From: Streptomyces sp. NBC_01237
GTDB lineage: Bacteria > Actinomycetota > Actinomycetes > Streptomycetales > Streptomycetaceae
Reading direction: 5' to 3'
Length of the DNA: 64,000 bases
Assembly: GCF_035917275.1 (NCBI RefSeq)
Contig: NZ_CP108509.1
Span: 682,001-746,000 of the forward strand
Below are positions 8,778 through 18,014 of the stretch, in pieces; the stretch's first letter is position 1; each line of letters starts with the position of its first letter. The notes under the pieces were generated by a model. The model saw nothing but the letters and a program-made list of their open reading frames with translations. It was not told where the DNA came from and ran no database searches. Both the position numbers and the translations under genes were made by a program.

Positions 8778-8812
8778 CAAGGTGAGCCCAAAAGCGGCAG
8801 CGGGATGATCTT
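8778..8812. repeat. 35-bp direct repeat, copy 1
   Basis: CCAAGGTGAGCCCAAAAGC followed, after a few variable bases, by GGGATGATCTT. A second copy at 9118-9152 has the same orientation; the two bracket the serine-recombinase fragment exactly. Confidence 0.8.
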
Positions 8813-8828
8813 GATGGGATGACGGTCG

Positions 8829-9117
8829 GGGGGTGGCGACGACGGGCCGGCCGCCGACGTTGCCGCGGGCCCGGCCGGCGGCCAGGCCCTCGCGGGTGCC
8901 GGAGACGATCAGCTCGCGGATGAACTCGGCGAGCGCGGCGAAGACGTGGAAGATGAGCCGGCCGCCGGGGGTGGTGGTGTCCAGGCGCTCGTGCAGCGAG
9001 GTGAAGCCGATCCCGCGGGCGCGAAGCTCGCCGACCATGTTCACCAGGTCCTTCAGCGAGCGCCCGTAGCGGTCGAGCGCGGGCACCACCATGGTGTCGC
9101 CGCTCTGGGGGTTGAGC
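8829..9117 (-). pseudogene. Serine recombinase (resolvase/invertase) internal fragment
   Basis: Contains MVVPALDRYGRSLKDLVNMV and HVFAALAEFIRELIV, then GGRPVV, i.e. the middle of a resolvase-family catalytic domain and the linker helix. The N-terminal segment with the catalytic serine and the C-terminal helix-turn-helix are both absent. It is bracketed by 35-bp direct repeats. It closely resembles the fragment at 12048-12391 (shared LDTTTPGGRL, FHVFAALAEFIRELIV). Confidence 0.8.
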
Positions 9118-9152
9118 CAAGGTGAGCCCAAAAGCCGCCACGGGATGATCTT
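9118..9152. repeat. 35-bp direct repeat, copy 2
   Basis: Matches 8778-8812 in the same orientation with about four differences. It lies at the upstream edge of the recombinase fragment. Confidence 0.8.
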
Positions 9153-9246
9153 GGCTGAGCCGCTGCCAGGGCTGCCCCACCCTGACACCCCGGCCCGGCC
9201 GGCTGCGTCCTGGAGGGTTAGTTCTGCAGAACGGGCAGTTCCCGGA

Positions 9247-11418
9247 TCAGGATCGGTCGTCGGCCCCGGCCTCCGCCGGACGTGCGAGGCGCTCCTGGAG
9301 CCGGGCGTGGCGGAACTGGAAGACCGCTCCGGCCTGGCGGAGGACGCCCCGCTCCTGGTGGGCGTCCTCCAGGAACGCCATCGCCCGCCAGGGCAGCCGC
9401 CCGGTCAGCGGCAGCCAGACGTGTGCGAGGACCACCCACTCGCCCCAGGCCGTCATGGAGAGGGCCGCTCCGAGACCTCCCGCGAGTGCTGTGAGGAGTG
9501 CGAACCGGATGGTCCACACCGGCTCCGCCGTGACGGGGACGCCCCAGAGGGAGCCTCCGAGGAACCCGACGATGAGCCTGCTTCCGACCATCACGGTGAC
9601 TCCGGCCAGGGGTCCGAGCAGGAGTAGCTGCACGAGCACGTTGTTCCGGTCGGTGGCCAGCAGACCACGGGGCCGAACGGCGGAGTCGGTGTCGATCGGA
9701 GTCTCCAGCCAGGCCACGAGCCCGCTCACGAGCCCGAACACGAGCCCGAACTGAGCGCCGTACACCATCACGGCCACCAGCCCGATCTCGAACCAGCGCG
9801 AGTCGCCGACCCCCTTTCCCCACAGCCCGAACAACAGCCCGATCCCGGCTCCGCCCGCGAACCCCGCGAGGCTCCCTGTTCTGACCTGTTTGAGGATGTC
9901 CCGGACGGACCTGGTGCGCGGCGCTCCGCTCCGGCCGCGGGTGCCGATCCGCATCCGCGAGGGCTCCACCGCCGCCCCTACGAACGCCCGACGGACCCGG
10001 TGGGCGAGGCCGAAGAGCAGCGCGGCCGGAGGCCCGTTGATGAGGGCGTCCGCGAGCCCGACCAGGAGTCCTTTCGCGAGCCTGGCGGGGAAGCCCAAGC
10101 CGGGACGCGCCGCGAAGACGGTGACGAAGACCGTGTCCACGAGGAAGACGACCGCCCCGACGCATATCCCGGCCGCACAGCCGATCACGGTCATCCGGGC
10201 CGACGGGTGCATGGTCGTGCCCAGTTCCCACCATTTGAGGTCGGTCTGCTCGCGCTTCGTGAGGTGCCGGGCGAGATGGCCGAGCCAGCGGGCCGCCCGT
10301 TCGGCCTCCCGGGGCCCGTGCCCCCTGGCCCACCTGCGCGGCGCCCTTCGGTCGGGGTGCGGAGAATCCCGCGGATCACTCGGGTAGACCGCCGGCACGA
10401 GCGAGTCCAGCAGGTGCTGCTCGATCTTCTCGGGCGTCGGGAAGGCGTTCCGGTTCGCGAGATCGCCGGGATTCCTGTCCTGGTCCGGGTCCTCGTGGAC
10501 CTTGCCGCACAGCCACAGCAGGAGCGGAACCGACAGGGCCTGGGCCGCGGGGCCGTCCGGGTCCCGGGTCACGGCATCGGTGAGCGGCCGCCAACGGTCC
10601 CGCTGTTGCGGGGTGGCGTGGTCGAGCAGATAGCCCGCGACCGCCTCCGCCGTCAGCGGCCGGCCCTCGACCACCGGGGCCGAGCGCAGCACGGGCCCCT
10701 TCTTGATCGCCTTGGCGTAGTCGTGGGTCCGACAGGTCAGCACCAGTGGCTCGTGCGCCGGGTAGCCGGAGTTGAGTTTCCGCAGGGCCAGCGGCCGTTC
10801 GAGGTCGGGTAGTTCGTCCAGGCCGTCGAGCACCGGCAGGATGCGCCTGCGGTTCAGCAGATCCCGGACCGTCCTGGCGCTCAGGAACGGGTACGTATCG
10901 ACGATCTGACGGATCAGCCAGGACTTCGGGTGTTCTTCGGCAGGCCGCCAGGAGGCCAGTGGCAGCAGGACCGGGACCCGGTCCCCTCCCTTCATCTGCC
11001 GCAGCAGTTCGAGGACCAGCAGGACGGCCATGGTCGTCTTGCCGCTGCCGGCCCCGCCCAGGATGGTCAGGCGCTGCGGTTGCCGCTGGGGGAACGACCG
11101 AGCGAAGGAGTCCAGATCCGAGGCGCTTCCGGCCATGGGAGCGCCCGTCAGGTGGTCGTGGTCGCCGAGGTTCCCGCCGTCGGTCATGCGCCACAGAACG
11201 GGGATCGGCACCGGGAAGAGGTCCCGCAGCTCGGCCTCGTGGTGCCACTGCTCCCACACCAACCCGGCCAGATGCCGCGTCGCCGACTCCACCGGATCGG
11301 GGTCCTTGGTGATGAAGTAGTTGTTCTGGACGTTGTGGTCGCCCTTCACCACCGCGAGGTTGATGACGGTTCCGGGACCGAATCCGGGCCACTGGCCTCC
11401 GGCTGCCTCAGTCGTCAC
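9247..11418 (-). CDS. NACHT NTPase (NLR-like) with N-terminal amyloid motif and C-terminal membrane domain
   Basis: 723 residues from GTG (complement 11416-11418). Residues 15-35 hold TVINLAVVKGDHNVQNNYF, a Gln/Asn-rich motif matching the C-terminus of the adjacent small protein. Next comes a NACHT P-loop: Walker A GGAGSGKTT (121-129), Walker B ILPVLDGLDELP (193-204). From about residue 405 there are several long hydrophobic segments, so the C-terminus is polytopic rather than a leucine-rich or TPR sensor. NACHT STAND ATPases oligomerise on trigger recognition. The GTG overlaps the TAG of the small gene by one base, so the pair is translationally coupled. Inferred role: receptor that nucleates amyloid folding of its partner in an abortive-infection-type response. 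Confidence 0.85.
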   Translation of the reverse strand: MTTEAAGGQWPGFGPGTVINLAVVKGDHNVQNNYFITKDPDPVESATRHLAGLVWEQWHHEAELRDLFPVPIPVLWRMTDGGNLGDHDHLTGAPMAGSASDLDSFARSFPQRQPQRLTILGGAGSGKTTMAVLLVLELLRQMKGGDRVPVLLPLASWRPAEEHPKSWLIRQIVDTYPFLSARTVRDLLNRRRILPVLDGLDELPDLERPLALRKLNSGYPAHEPLVLTCRTHDYAKAIKKGPVLRSAPVVEGRPLTAEAVAGYLLDHATPQQRDRWRPLTDAVTRDPDGPAAQALSVPLLLWLCGKVHEDPDQDRNPGDLANRNAFPTPEKIEQHLLDSLVPAVYPSDPRDSPHPDRRAPRRWARGHGPREAERAARWLGHLARHLTKREQTDLKWWELGTTMHPSARMTVIGCAAGICVGAVVFLVDTVFVTVFAARPGLGFPARLAKGLLVGLADALINGPPAALLFGLAHRVRRAFVGAAVEPSRMRIGTRGRSGAPRTRSVRDILKQVRTGSLAGFAGGAGIGLLFGLWGKGVGDSRWFEIGLVAVMVYGAQFGLVFGLVSGLVAWLETPIDTDSAVRPRGLLATDRNNVLVQLLLLGPLAGVTVMVGSRLIVGFLGGSLWGVPVTAEPVWTIRFALLTALAGGLGAALSMTAWGEWVVLAHVWLPLTGRLPWRAMAFLEDAHQERGVLRQAGAVFQFRHARLQERLARPAEAGADDRS

Positions 11419-11861
11419 TAGGACCCGAAGTGGTTGTGCTGCTCGTTGTTGTCGCCGATCTGCACGGCCGCATTCTCGATGGTGTTCCCGCTCACGGTGT
11501 ACTTGCCCGCCCCCGGACCGGCGGCCGCCTCGGCCATCCGGACCTGCTCGATGGCCTGTCGCAGCGCCGCGGCGAACTCCGCGTCGCGCGAGGCCGTGTA
11601 CCTCAAGGCCAGCTCCAGTTGGTCCCGGGTCTCCGCGGTCGGCTCCTCCCGGCCGTCGGTCACCTCCCGCGCCACACTCTCCAGCGCCGGCTCACGGCCC
11701 AACCGGGTGGCCACCACCTCGTGCAGCCGGTCCATCCCGGCGTCCAGCGCCTGATCGACCTCCGCATCCGCCCGACCGGACACCCGCCGCGCCTTGCGCA
11801 CGGCCCACGCGAAGAAGTAGCCCACTGCCAGCTCCACGCCTACCACGTTCGCTTCCTCCAT
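11418..11861 (-). CDS. Small helical putative cell-death effector with C-terminal RHIM-like amyloid motif (pair B)
   Basis: 147 residues. Residues 5-30 include a hydrophobic helix followed by basic residues (VVGVELAVGYFFAWAVRKAR), the middle is predicted helical (acidic/Arg-rich heptads), and a Gly/Ala linker leads to the C-terminal motif at 125-146: GNTIENAAVQIGDNNEQ then HNHFG. VQIG fits the RHIM core (I/V-Q-I/V/L/C-G). Ten of 19 positions match the N-terminus of the downstream NACHT protein. This is the architecture of Bell-type effectors linked to BASS motifs, in which the N-terminal domain damages membranes after amyloid templating. Function is inferred; no homology search was possible. 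Confidence 0.75.
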   Translation of the reverse strand: MEEANVVGVELAVGYFFAWAVRKARRVSGRADAEVDQALDAGMDRLHEVVATRLGREPALESVAREVTDGREEPTAETRDQLELALRYTASRDAEFAAALRQAIEQVRMAEAAAGPGAGKYTVSGNTIENAAVQIGDNNEQHNHFGS

Positions 11862-12047
11862 CGGACACGACCATCACGGCGACCATAACTGCGGGCACCC
11901 GGTCGCGGGGTGTGAAGCTCCAAACTGTCAGGGGCAGTTGAGCTGGATGCCGATCCCGGTGTCACCGGTCCTCCGGCCGCGTCGTGCCCGGGTGTGAGTA
12001 GTTGAGGTACAGGAAATCCCGGTGAGATCGATCTTGCTGGGGTTCGC

Positions 12048-12391
12048 CTACTCCGTAGGAGCTTTGAGCTGACGGGGGACGGCGTCGGCGCGTAGTTCGC
12101 GCAGGTCGGGGATGTGGTTGTAGAGGGTGCCCGGGGAGACGCCGAGGAGCTTGGCGATCGAGGTGATGGAGCGGCCGGGGTCGGGCAGCAGGTCGCGGGC
12201 GGCCTTGATGACTTCCTCGGTGGCGACGGTGGGGCGCCCGCCGACGCGGCCGCGCCCGCGGGCGGCGGCCAGGCCCTCGTTGGTGCCGATGACGATGAGT
12301 TCGCGGATGAATTCCGCCAGGGCGGCGAAGACGTGGAAGACGAGTCGGCCGCCGGGGGTGGTGGTGTCCAGGTTCTCGTGGAGCGATGGGG
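12048..12391 (-). pseudogene. Serine recombinase C-terminal fragment
   Basis: Reads SLHENLDTTTPGGRL, HVFAALAEFIRELIVIG, GGRPTVATEEVIKAARDLL, then a helix-turn-helix ITSIAKLLGVSPGTLYNHI and stop. It lacks the catalytic serine region. It is fused, out of frame, to the truncated NTPase at about 12392, so the recombinase gene was joined here by recombination. Compared with the 8829-9117 fragment it keeps the DNA-binding domain. Confidence 0.82.
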
Positions 12392-13036
12392 AGCGGCGGA
12401 GGCTTCGAGCTTGTCGCCGATCCAGGTCGCCAGGCTCTCCCACCAGACGTCGGCCGGGCGGGCCAGCAGAAGGACACGCACGGGAACGCCGGTGCGGTGC
12501 AAGGCTGGCTCTTGCAGGAGTCTGCGCAGGTCCGGTGTGGGCCAGCGTTCGGCGTAGTCGACCACCAGCAGGATGCCGGTTTCGATTTCGGGGAGTGAGC
12601 TGGTGGCGATGGGGGCGGCGTCGGCTTCGTTGACAGCCGCCTGCCACACTGTCCATCCTGCCTCGCGACTCAGGTCCGCGAAGCGGGCGGCCAGGCGGGT
12701 CTTCCCCTGCCCGCCGGGACCGTGTACCAGCCGGATGGTTAGTCTCTCCGCGGGATCCTCGCGCCAGTCGGCCAGTTGGGCGAGGTCGTCGTGGCGGCCG
12801 GTGAAGGGCACCACCTGATGTACCCCTCGAAGCAGCCGGGAAGGTTGCTTGGCCAGCACACGGGCGGACACCAGCTGTGGCGCGGTGGGAAAGTCCTCGA
12901 TCCGGTACGTGGCCTTCCATTGGTAGACGAACTGGTTGTTCTGGGTGCCGAAAGGCCCGATCTGGAGGGCGGCGGGGCCGTGGAAGATGCTGCCGTGCAC
13001 GCCGACGCCCGTGTTGCCCATTTCAGGGTTGGTCAT
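12392..13036 (-). pseudogene. Truncated P-loop NTPase (NLR-like) with N-terminal amyloid motif (pair A)
   Basis: ATG at 13034-13036 overlaps the stop of the upstream small gene (ATGA). About 215 residues remain. Residues 15-36 carry GSIFHGPAALQIGPFGTQNN then QF (LQIG fits the RHIM core), followed by VVPFTGRHDDLAQLADW, Walker A GPGGQGKT (106-113) and Walker B ILLVVDYAE (155-163). Related actinobacterial proteins continue into a long helical-repeat sensor. Here the frame runs into the recombinase fragment near residue 215 and continues as out-of-frame sequence to 11840. It cannot make a full receptor. Confidence 0.78.
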
Positions 13037-13476
13037 GCCCGGGGTCCGAAGTGGTTTTCCTGCTGGTTGTGGTTGCCGGCCTGGAAGGCGGTCGGGCCGT
13101 GGAAGGTGTTGCCGGACACCAACCCCACGCCACCAGAGGTCGAGGTTGCAGCCTGTTCCAGTAGCTGCTGCAGCTCGGCGGCGGCCCGGGCGCGCTCCTC
13201 ATCGTCGTCCATGCCTTCCAGCAGGGCCTCGATGCGGGTCTGCCACACGGTCTCCTGCCGCGCTCTAATTCGCTCAACGCTGCCGGCGTCAGCGGCAGCG
13301 AGATCGGCAGCACTGCGCTCCAATCGCTCCAGCTCGCCGCGTTCACGCTCCGCATCGCCGCGGCCGAACCACCGAGCCAGCCGACTGCGCACCCCTTCCC
13401 ACGCGTCGCTTCCCGCTGCCTGCACCACCGCGGCACCCCCTGTCGCGGCCAGTGCCATCAACGCCTCAGGCAACAT
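13033..13476 (-). CDS. Small helical putative cell-death effector with C-terminal RHIM-like amyloid motif (pair A)
   Basis: 147 residues, the same length as the pair B effector but with little similarity outside the overall plan. Start ATG follows GGGGGACGAG. The N-terminus is hydrophobic then amphipathic (EALMALAATGGAAVVQAAG, then VRSRLARWFG), the centre is a charged coiled helix, and residues 122-144 form GNTFHGPTAFQAGNHNQQEN then HFG. FQAG sits in the RHIM core position. FHGP and the Q..N.F spacing are shared with the N-terminus of the NTPase that it overlaps, not with pair B. Likely an effector whose own receptor is now broken. Confidence 0.72.
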   Translation of the reverse strand: MLPEALMALAATGGAAVVQAAGSDAWEGVRSRLARWFGRGDAERERGELERLERSAADLAAADAGSVERIRARQETVWQTRIEALLEGMDDDEERARAAAELQQLLEQAATSTSGGVGLVSGNTFHGPTAFQAGNHNQQENHFGPRA

Positions 13477-13619
13477 CTCGTCCCCCTATTGTCGCTCGTG
13501 CATGCCAGCCGGTCTGAGACCGTAGCGCCCTACAGGAGCGTGCACAGCTCCTTTGCCCGAAATACGCTCAACCACGGTCCTCGGTTCCCGATTGCCACGA
13601 TGCCTCGTTTATCAGGGGG

Positions 13620-16615
13620 TCACTGAGGTACTGGAAGCCCTCGTGTCTCCGTACGCGATCGGTCGGCGAGGTTCGCCAGGGTTCGGGGGTGGGGCACCGT
13701 GAGCCCCAGGTCGAGGCGCTTGTCCATGTCCAGGCGGAACGTGCCGTACGGGTTGACGTTCGACCAGAACAGCGCGGTCAGGCCGCGCCGGTCCTCGTCG
13801 CTCAGCTTCTTCGCCCATGCCGGTTCGGCCAGGACCTGCTGGATCAGCAGGGTGTTGACGTGCACGAGCGCGGACTGGAGTAAGTGCAGGGCGAGCATCG
13901 ACGTCTCGGCGTGCTCCTTGTCCGGGCCGGTCAGGGCGCCGTCCTTGCCGTAGTGGAGCACGGTGTTCGCCGAGTTCCAGTTCTCGACGACCTGGAGGCC
14001 GCCGTGGATCTCGCGGCGCAGGTCGGGGCTGGCCAGGTAGTCGCAGGCGAAGATCGTGCGTACGGCGCGGCCGAGTTCTTCGAGTGCCTGGTAGGTGGGG
14101 TGCTTGGGGCCGCCGCGGGTGAAGCGCCGCAGCACCTGCTCGGCCTCCGCCGTGCCGAGCCGGAGCGCGGTCGCGTACTTCACCATCTGGTCGTACTGCT
14201 GCTCGATCAGGTTCCAGCGGATCGGCCTCGTCAGCGAGGCACCGAGCGCGGGCCAGCCGGGCGGGGCATCGTCCGGGCGGTACAGGCGGATGCTGCCGAT
14301 GTTCTTCAGCCTCGGCAGCAGACGGAAGTTCAGCAACTCGGTGAAGGCGAACCCGACGACGCTCGCGCCATGGGTGTCGACGTAGTTGGACTCGATCTCG
14401 GCGTCCGTGCAGTGCCGCAGCAGGCCCTCGATCATCGCCGCGACCTCGGACGACGAACAGCTCTTGAGCTGGGAGTAGATGCAGACGTTCTTCCGCTCGA
14501 CGTGCCAGTAGATCATCAGCCGTTGCCGCCGTAGCGGGCGTGGTACTCGGTCATGAAGTTCGAGGACCAGGACCCGAACTTCTTCGAGTCCGACGCACAC
14601 GCGTTGCCTTGACCCCACCAGGCGGCATCCCGGGCGGCGAACGTGCCGTTCACCAGCTTGGTGACGGCCGCGCGGAGGTTGTCGACGGTGATGAAGAGCC
14701 GGCGCACGTGCCGCAGTGCGGCCTCGGTCTCGCCGTGCTCGCCGGTCGCCACGATCGCCCGGATGCCCATGTTGGTGCCCAGAGCGAACAGCGCCAGCAG
14801 CAGGCGGCGCTGGAGGGTGGCGCGGTCGATGCGCTCGTACGCGGCGACCGAGGAGAACTCGTCGGTGAAGCCGGTGAGGAAGTCGGCATTCTTCAGCACG
14901 TCAAGCAGGTCGAGCACGCCCCACCGCCGTACGACCTCGTCCTTGAGGGCCTGGAGGCCGGTGGGCTCGTCCAGCGGCTCCAGCTTCGGCACCGTGATCC
15001 ACGGCTCGCCCTTGCGAGTGGTGACCTTCACCCCGCCCGCCGAGCCGTCCGCGAGCGCCGCCGACAGCCGGTCCAGACCGTCCGTCATCCGGCGCTTCAG
15101 CCCGGTGACGAACTCCTTCGGATCCTCCGGCTGGCGGATCGCGGCGTAGTGCACGGTGCGGGCCGACTCGAAGTCGCCGGGCAGGTCGTCCTCCGGGTTG
15201 CGCCACCGCATCCCGCCCTCGACGTAGATCTCCCGGCGCCGGATCGCGTCCCGCAGCGCCACCAGCACGCACAGCTCGTACGGGATGCGCTCGATCTTGC
15301 CCTTGTCGTCGACGACCGCCTCGCGCCAGTCCTTGCGGACGACGCCGTCCATCGGCGCCGCGTCGCCGGCGTCGTAGAAGCGCGTCTTGCCGTCGACGTC
15401 GGCGTACTTGGCCAGCAGCGCGAGCGCGTCCATCACCGGCCGGTAGGCGGTGTTGTTGCACTTGAAGCCCAGCGTGTTCAGCAGCGGAGGCAGCATCTGC
15501 CGGTAGTACGAGCTGTACGACGAGCGCAGCGTGGTGCGGACCTTGGCCTTGAACGCCTTCTCGTTCGCCTTCGCCTCCGCGACCAGGTCGCGCAGCGTCT
15601 TCTCACCCACCACCGGGTACAGCACCTTGCGGACGGTCCCCTCCGGCTGGCCCACCGCCGCGTCGGCGAGCCGGAAGAGGATGCCCTCCTTGCCCCGCAC
15701 CTTCTTCAGCTCCGCCGTCAGCTGCCGCTCCACCCGCCGCTCGGCACGAGCGTTGATCTTGTGGACCAGGGCGACGAGCAGTTCCACGAGGGCGTCAGTG
15801 ATCTCCGCCTGACGAGACGCGCACAGCGCGCCCAGCAGGGTGGCCCGTACGTCCTCGCCCGCGTCCCGGAAGTCCGAGGGGTACATCTTGATCGCCCGCG
15901 CCCGCCACGCGGCCACCAGCTTCTCCGAGCAGTCCGCGAACAGTCCCTCCGGCAAGCCGAGCTGCCGTACAGCGGTCAGCTTGGTGATCTCCGTCAGCAG
16001 CGAGTCCAGCCCTACCGCGCCCGGGTCCCGCTTCAGCGAGGCCAGAAGCGCGGTGCCGTCCTCGTTCCCCTCTGCCACCAGGTCCAGCAGACGGCGGGCG
16101 CACACCCCTCCCAGGCGCGCGACGGTCTGCGCGCAGAAGACGCGGTCCGCTCGCGCCCGCGCGGCGGCCACGATCCGCTCGATACGGCCTGGGGGCTCGA
16201 TGCGGTCACTGCGGCACTGCACGAGCAGGGCCTCACGCAGGCGGTCCTCCACCAGCTCCACCGGGCAGACCTCATCGGCGAGCCAGCCGGTAAGCCGTTC
16301 CTCGTCGGCGCGCGTTGCCGGGCGGAACCCGAGGGCTTCGCGGATCTGCGTACGGTGCCCCTTCGCCGAGCGGGACGACAGGTCGTACTTCGCCAAGTCC
16401 TCCGCCGGCACCTTGACCGCGTCGGCCACGTAGTCGACCGCGGCCTGCGGGAACTCCTCCACGAATTGGGGGAATCGGCCCTCCAGCTCGAAGAACTTCA
16501 GCATCAGCACGAACCCGAGCCGGGTCGGACCGGACTTGTTCGCGACCAGCTCCCAGTCAGGGCCCACCGGCGTCCAGCACGCCACCACGTCCTCGGGTGA
16601 CCACTCCCGGCGCAT
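13620..16615 (-). pseudogene. tnpA: Tn3-family transposase, split by a one-base frameshift
   Basis: ATG at 16613-16615 with a GGAGGGTGGGGA-rich leader. The first frame (to 14516) has the N-terminal DUF4158-like domain and runs to [10 protein letters not shown] then TGA. One base later the next frame continues [15 protein letters not shown] to the C-terminus at 13620. Inserting one base near 14519-14521 gives an unbroken protein of about 998 residues, the usual Tn3 length. The DDE triad is divided: the first Asp ([10 protein letters not shown]) is upstream, the second (NYVDTHG) and the Glu ([10 protein letters not shown]) downstream. A true mutation, a sequencing error or frameshifting are all possible. 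Confidence 0.88.
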
Positions 16616-16699
16616 GAACGTCCCCACCCTCCGTCGACTACTCGTTCGACCTAACGAAGAGGCCGGGCACGAAGCAACGGGGGACGGGCAGAGGGCCGA

Positions 16700-16741
16700 C
16701 GGCTACTTTGCACCGTGGGTCAGAGATAGGAGACCGGGGCC
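16700..16741 (-). repeat. Right terminal inverted repeat of the Tn3-family transposon
   Basis: Partner of 8545-8586; 40 of 42 positions match. Followed directly by the GTTGA target duplicate at 16742-16746. Confidence 0.93.
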
Positions 16742-16746
16742 GTTGA

Positions 16747-18014
16747 GACCGCTTCGGCCACGAGGCACTGGTCATGACCCGGGCCGGATCGCGACCGACC
16801 TCGCGGTGATGGTGGCTGATGGCGGCGAGGCCATTACGGATCTGGCCGTGCTGCGCGACCAGGGCGAAGTGTTCGGCCCCATCGCCTCGACACCGACTGC
16901 CTGGCGGCTGCTGGCCGCCGTCGACGGACGTGTACTGGGCCGTCTGCCCTCAGCCAGGGCTCAGGCCCGCGAAGTGGCCTGGCTGCAGGCGTCCGAGACC
17001 CGCTGCGGCATACCGGCGGCGATAGCCGGCGGACAGGAACTGCCCGGACTGGTCCTGGACATCGACGCCACGCTGATCACCTGCCATTCAGAGAAGGACC
17101 AGGCCGCACCCACCTACAAAGGCGGCTTCGGCTTCCACCCCCTGCTGTGTTTCCTGGCCAACACCGGCGAGGCCATGTCCGGGCGCCTTCGGCCCGGAAA
17201 CTCCGGAGCCAACACGGGCGCGGATCACATCGCGGTGCTGGACAACGCTCTCGCTCAGATCCCTGACGCCCACCGGCACGGCACCGACATCCTCGTCCGC
17301 ACCGACAGCGCCGGATCCGCGAAAGCATTCCTCAGCCACATCCGAGACCTGCGAACACGCGGAATCCGCACCTGCTTCTCGGTCGGGTGCGCGGTCACCG
17401 AACCAGTCCGACGCGCGATCCGGGCCCTGCCCGAGCAGGTCTGGCACCCCGCCCTGGACCAGGACGGCACCCTTCGTGAGTCCGCCGAGGTCGCCGAACT
17501 GACCGGCATGGCCGACCTTGCCGGCTACCCGGCTGGCACCCGCATCATCGTCCGCCGCGAACATCCCCACCCCGGAGCCCAGCTCTCACTCTTCGACCAG
17601 GACGAGGGCCTGCGGCACCAGGTCTTCCTCACCGACACCCGGTTCACCTCCGGCTCGGCCCAGTTCCTGGAGGTCCGCCACCGCCAGCACGCCACCGTCG
17701 AGGACCACATCCGGTGCGGCAAGACCACCGGCTTCGGCCGCTTCCCCTCCCGCCACTTCCCGCTCAACGCCGCCTGGCTCGAACTCAGCCTCGCGGCGAT
17801 CGACCTCCTCGCCTGGACCCGCGTCCTCCTGCTGGACGGCGAACTCGCAACGGCCGAACCCAAGAAACTCCGCTACCGGGTCCTGCACGTCGCAGCCCGG
17901 ATCACCCGGGCCGGCCGCCGCCTCCGCCTTCGGATATCGGCGACCTGGCCCTGGCGACATGAACTCACGGACGCGTTCCACCGACTGGCCGCACTGCCCC
18001 GCCCCGCCAGCTGA
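16747..18014 (+). pseudogene. IS1380-family transposase, 3' part
   Basis: Continues the frame begun at 8409. Reads RPLRPRGTGHDPGRIATDLA, LVLDIDATLITCHSEKDQ, GGFGFHPLLCFLANTGEA, and DILVRTDSAGSAKAFLSHI, which supply the DDE-type acidic residues of the family, then VEDHIRCGKTTGFGRFPS and WPWRHELTDAFHRLAALP. Intact apart from the transposon insertion. Confidence 0.88.

Larger units (their letters stand above)
8545..16741. mobile_element. Tn3-family transposon carrying two NLR-like amyloid-signalling gene pairs
   Basis: 8,197 bp. Terminal inverted repeats of 42 bp (8545-8586 and 16700-16741) match at 40 positions; they begin GGCCCCGGT and end GCAAAGTAGCCG. A 5-bp direct duplication GTTGA flanks it (8540-8544, 16742-16746), as expected for Tn3-family transposition. 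It holds a frameshifted TnpA at the right end, two truncated serine-recombinase fragments, an HNH remnant, and the two effector/NTPase pairs as cargo. Without intact TnpA or recombinase it is probably immobile by itself. Confidence 0.93.

Noticed and set aside
8587..9180. A single 197-residue HNH protein
   Set aside because: Only the last ~63 residues resemble HNH; the rest is the recombinase fragment read in the wrong frame.
11840..12391. A 398-residue NTPase extending to 11840
   Set aside because: Beyond about residue 215 the frame is Ser/Pro-rich antiregister sequence over the recombinase fragment.
14500..14640. Programmed frameshifting in the Tn3 transposase
   Set aside because: No slippery run comparable to the G7 in the IS5 element is visible at the joint; a simple deletion or sequencing error is the simpler reading.
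14540..16600. A 686-codon plus-strand frame opposite the Tn3 transposase
   Set aside because: Mirror of a well-supported transposase gene; no domains.
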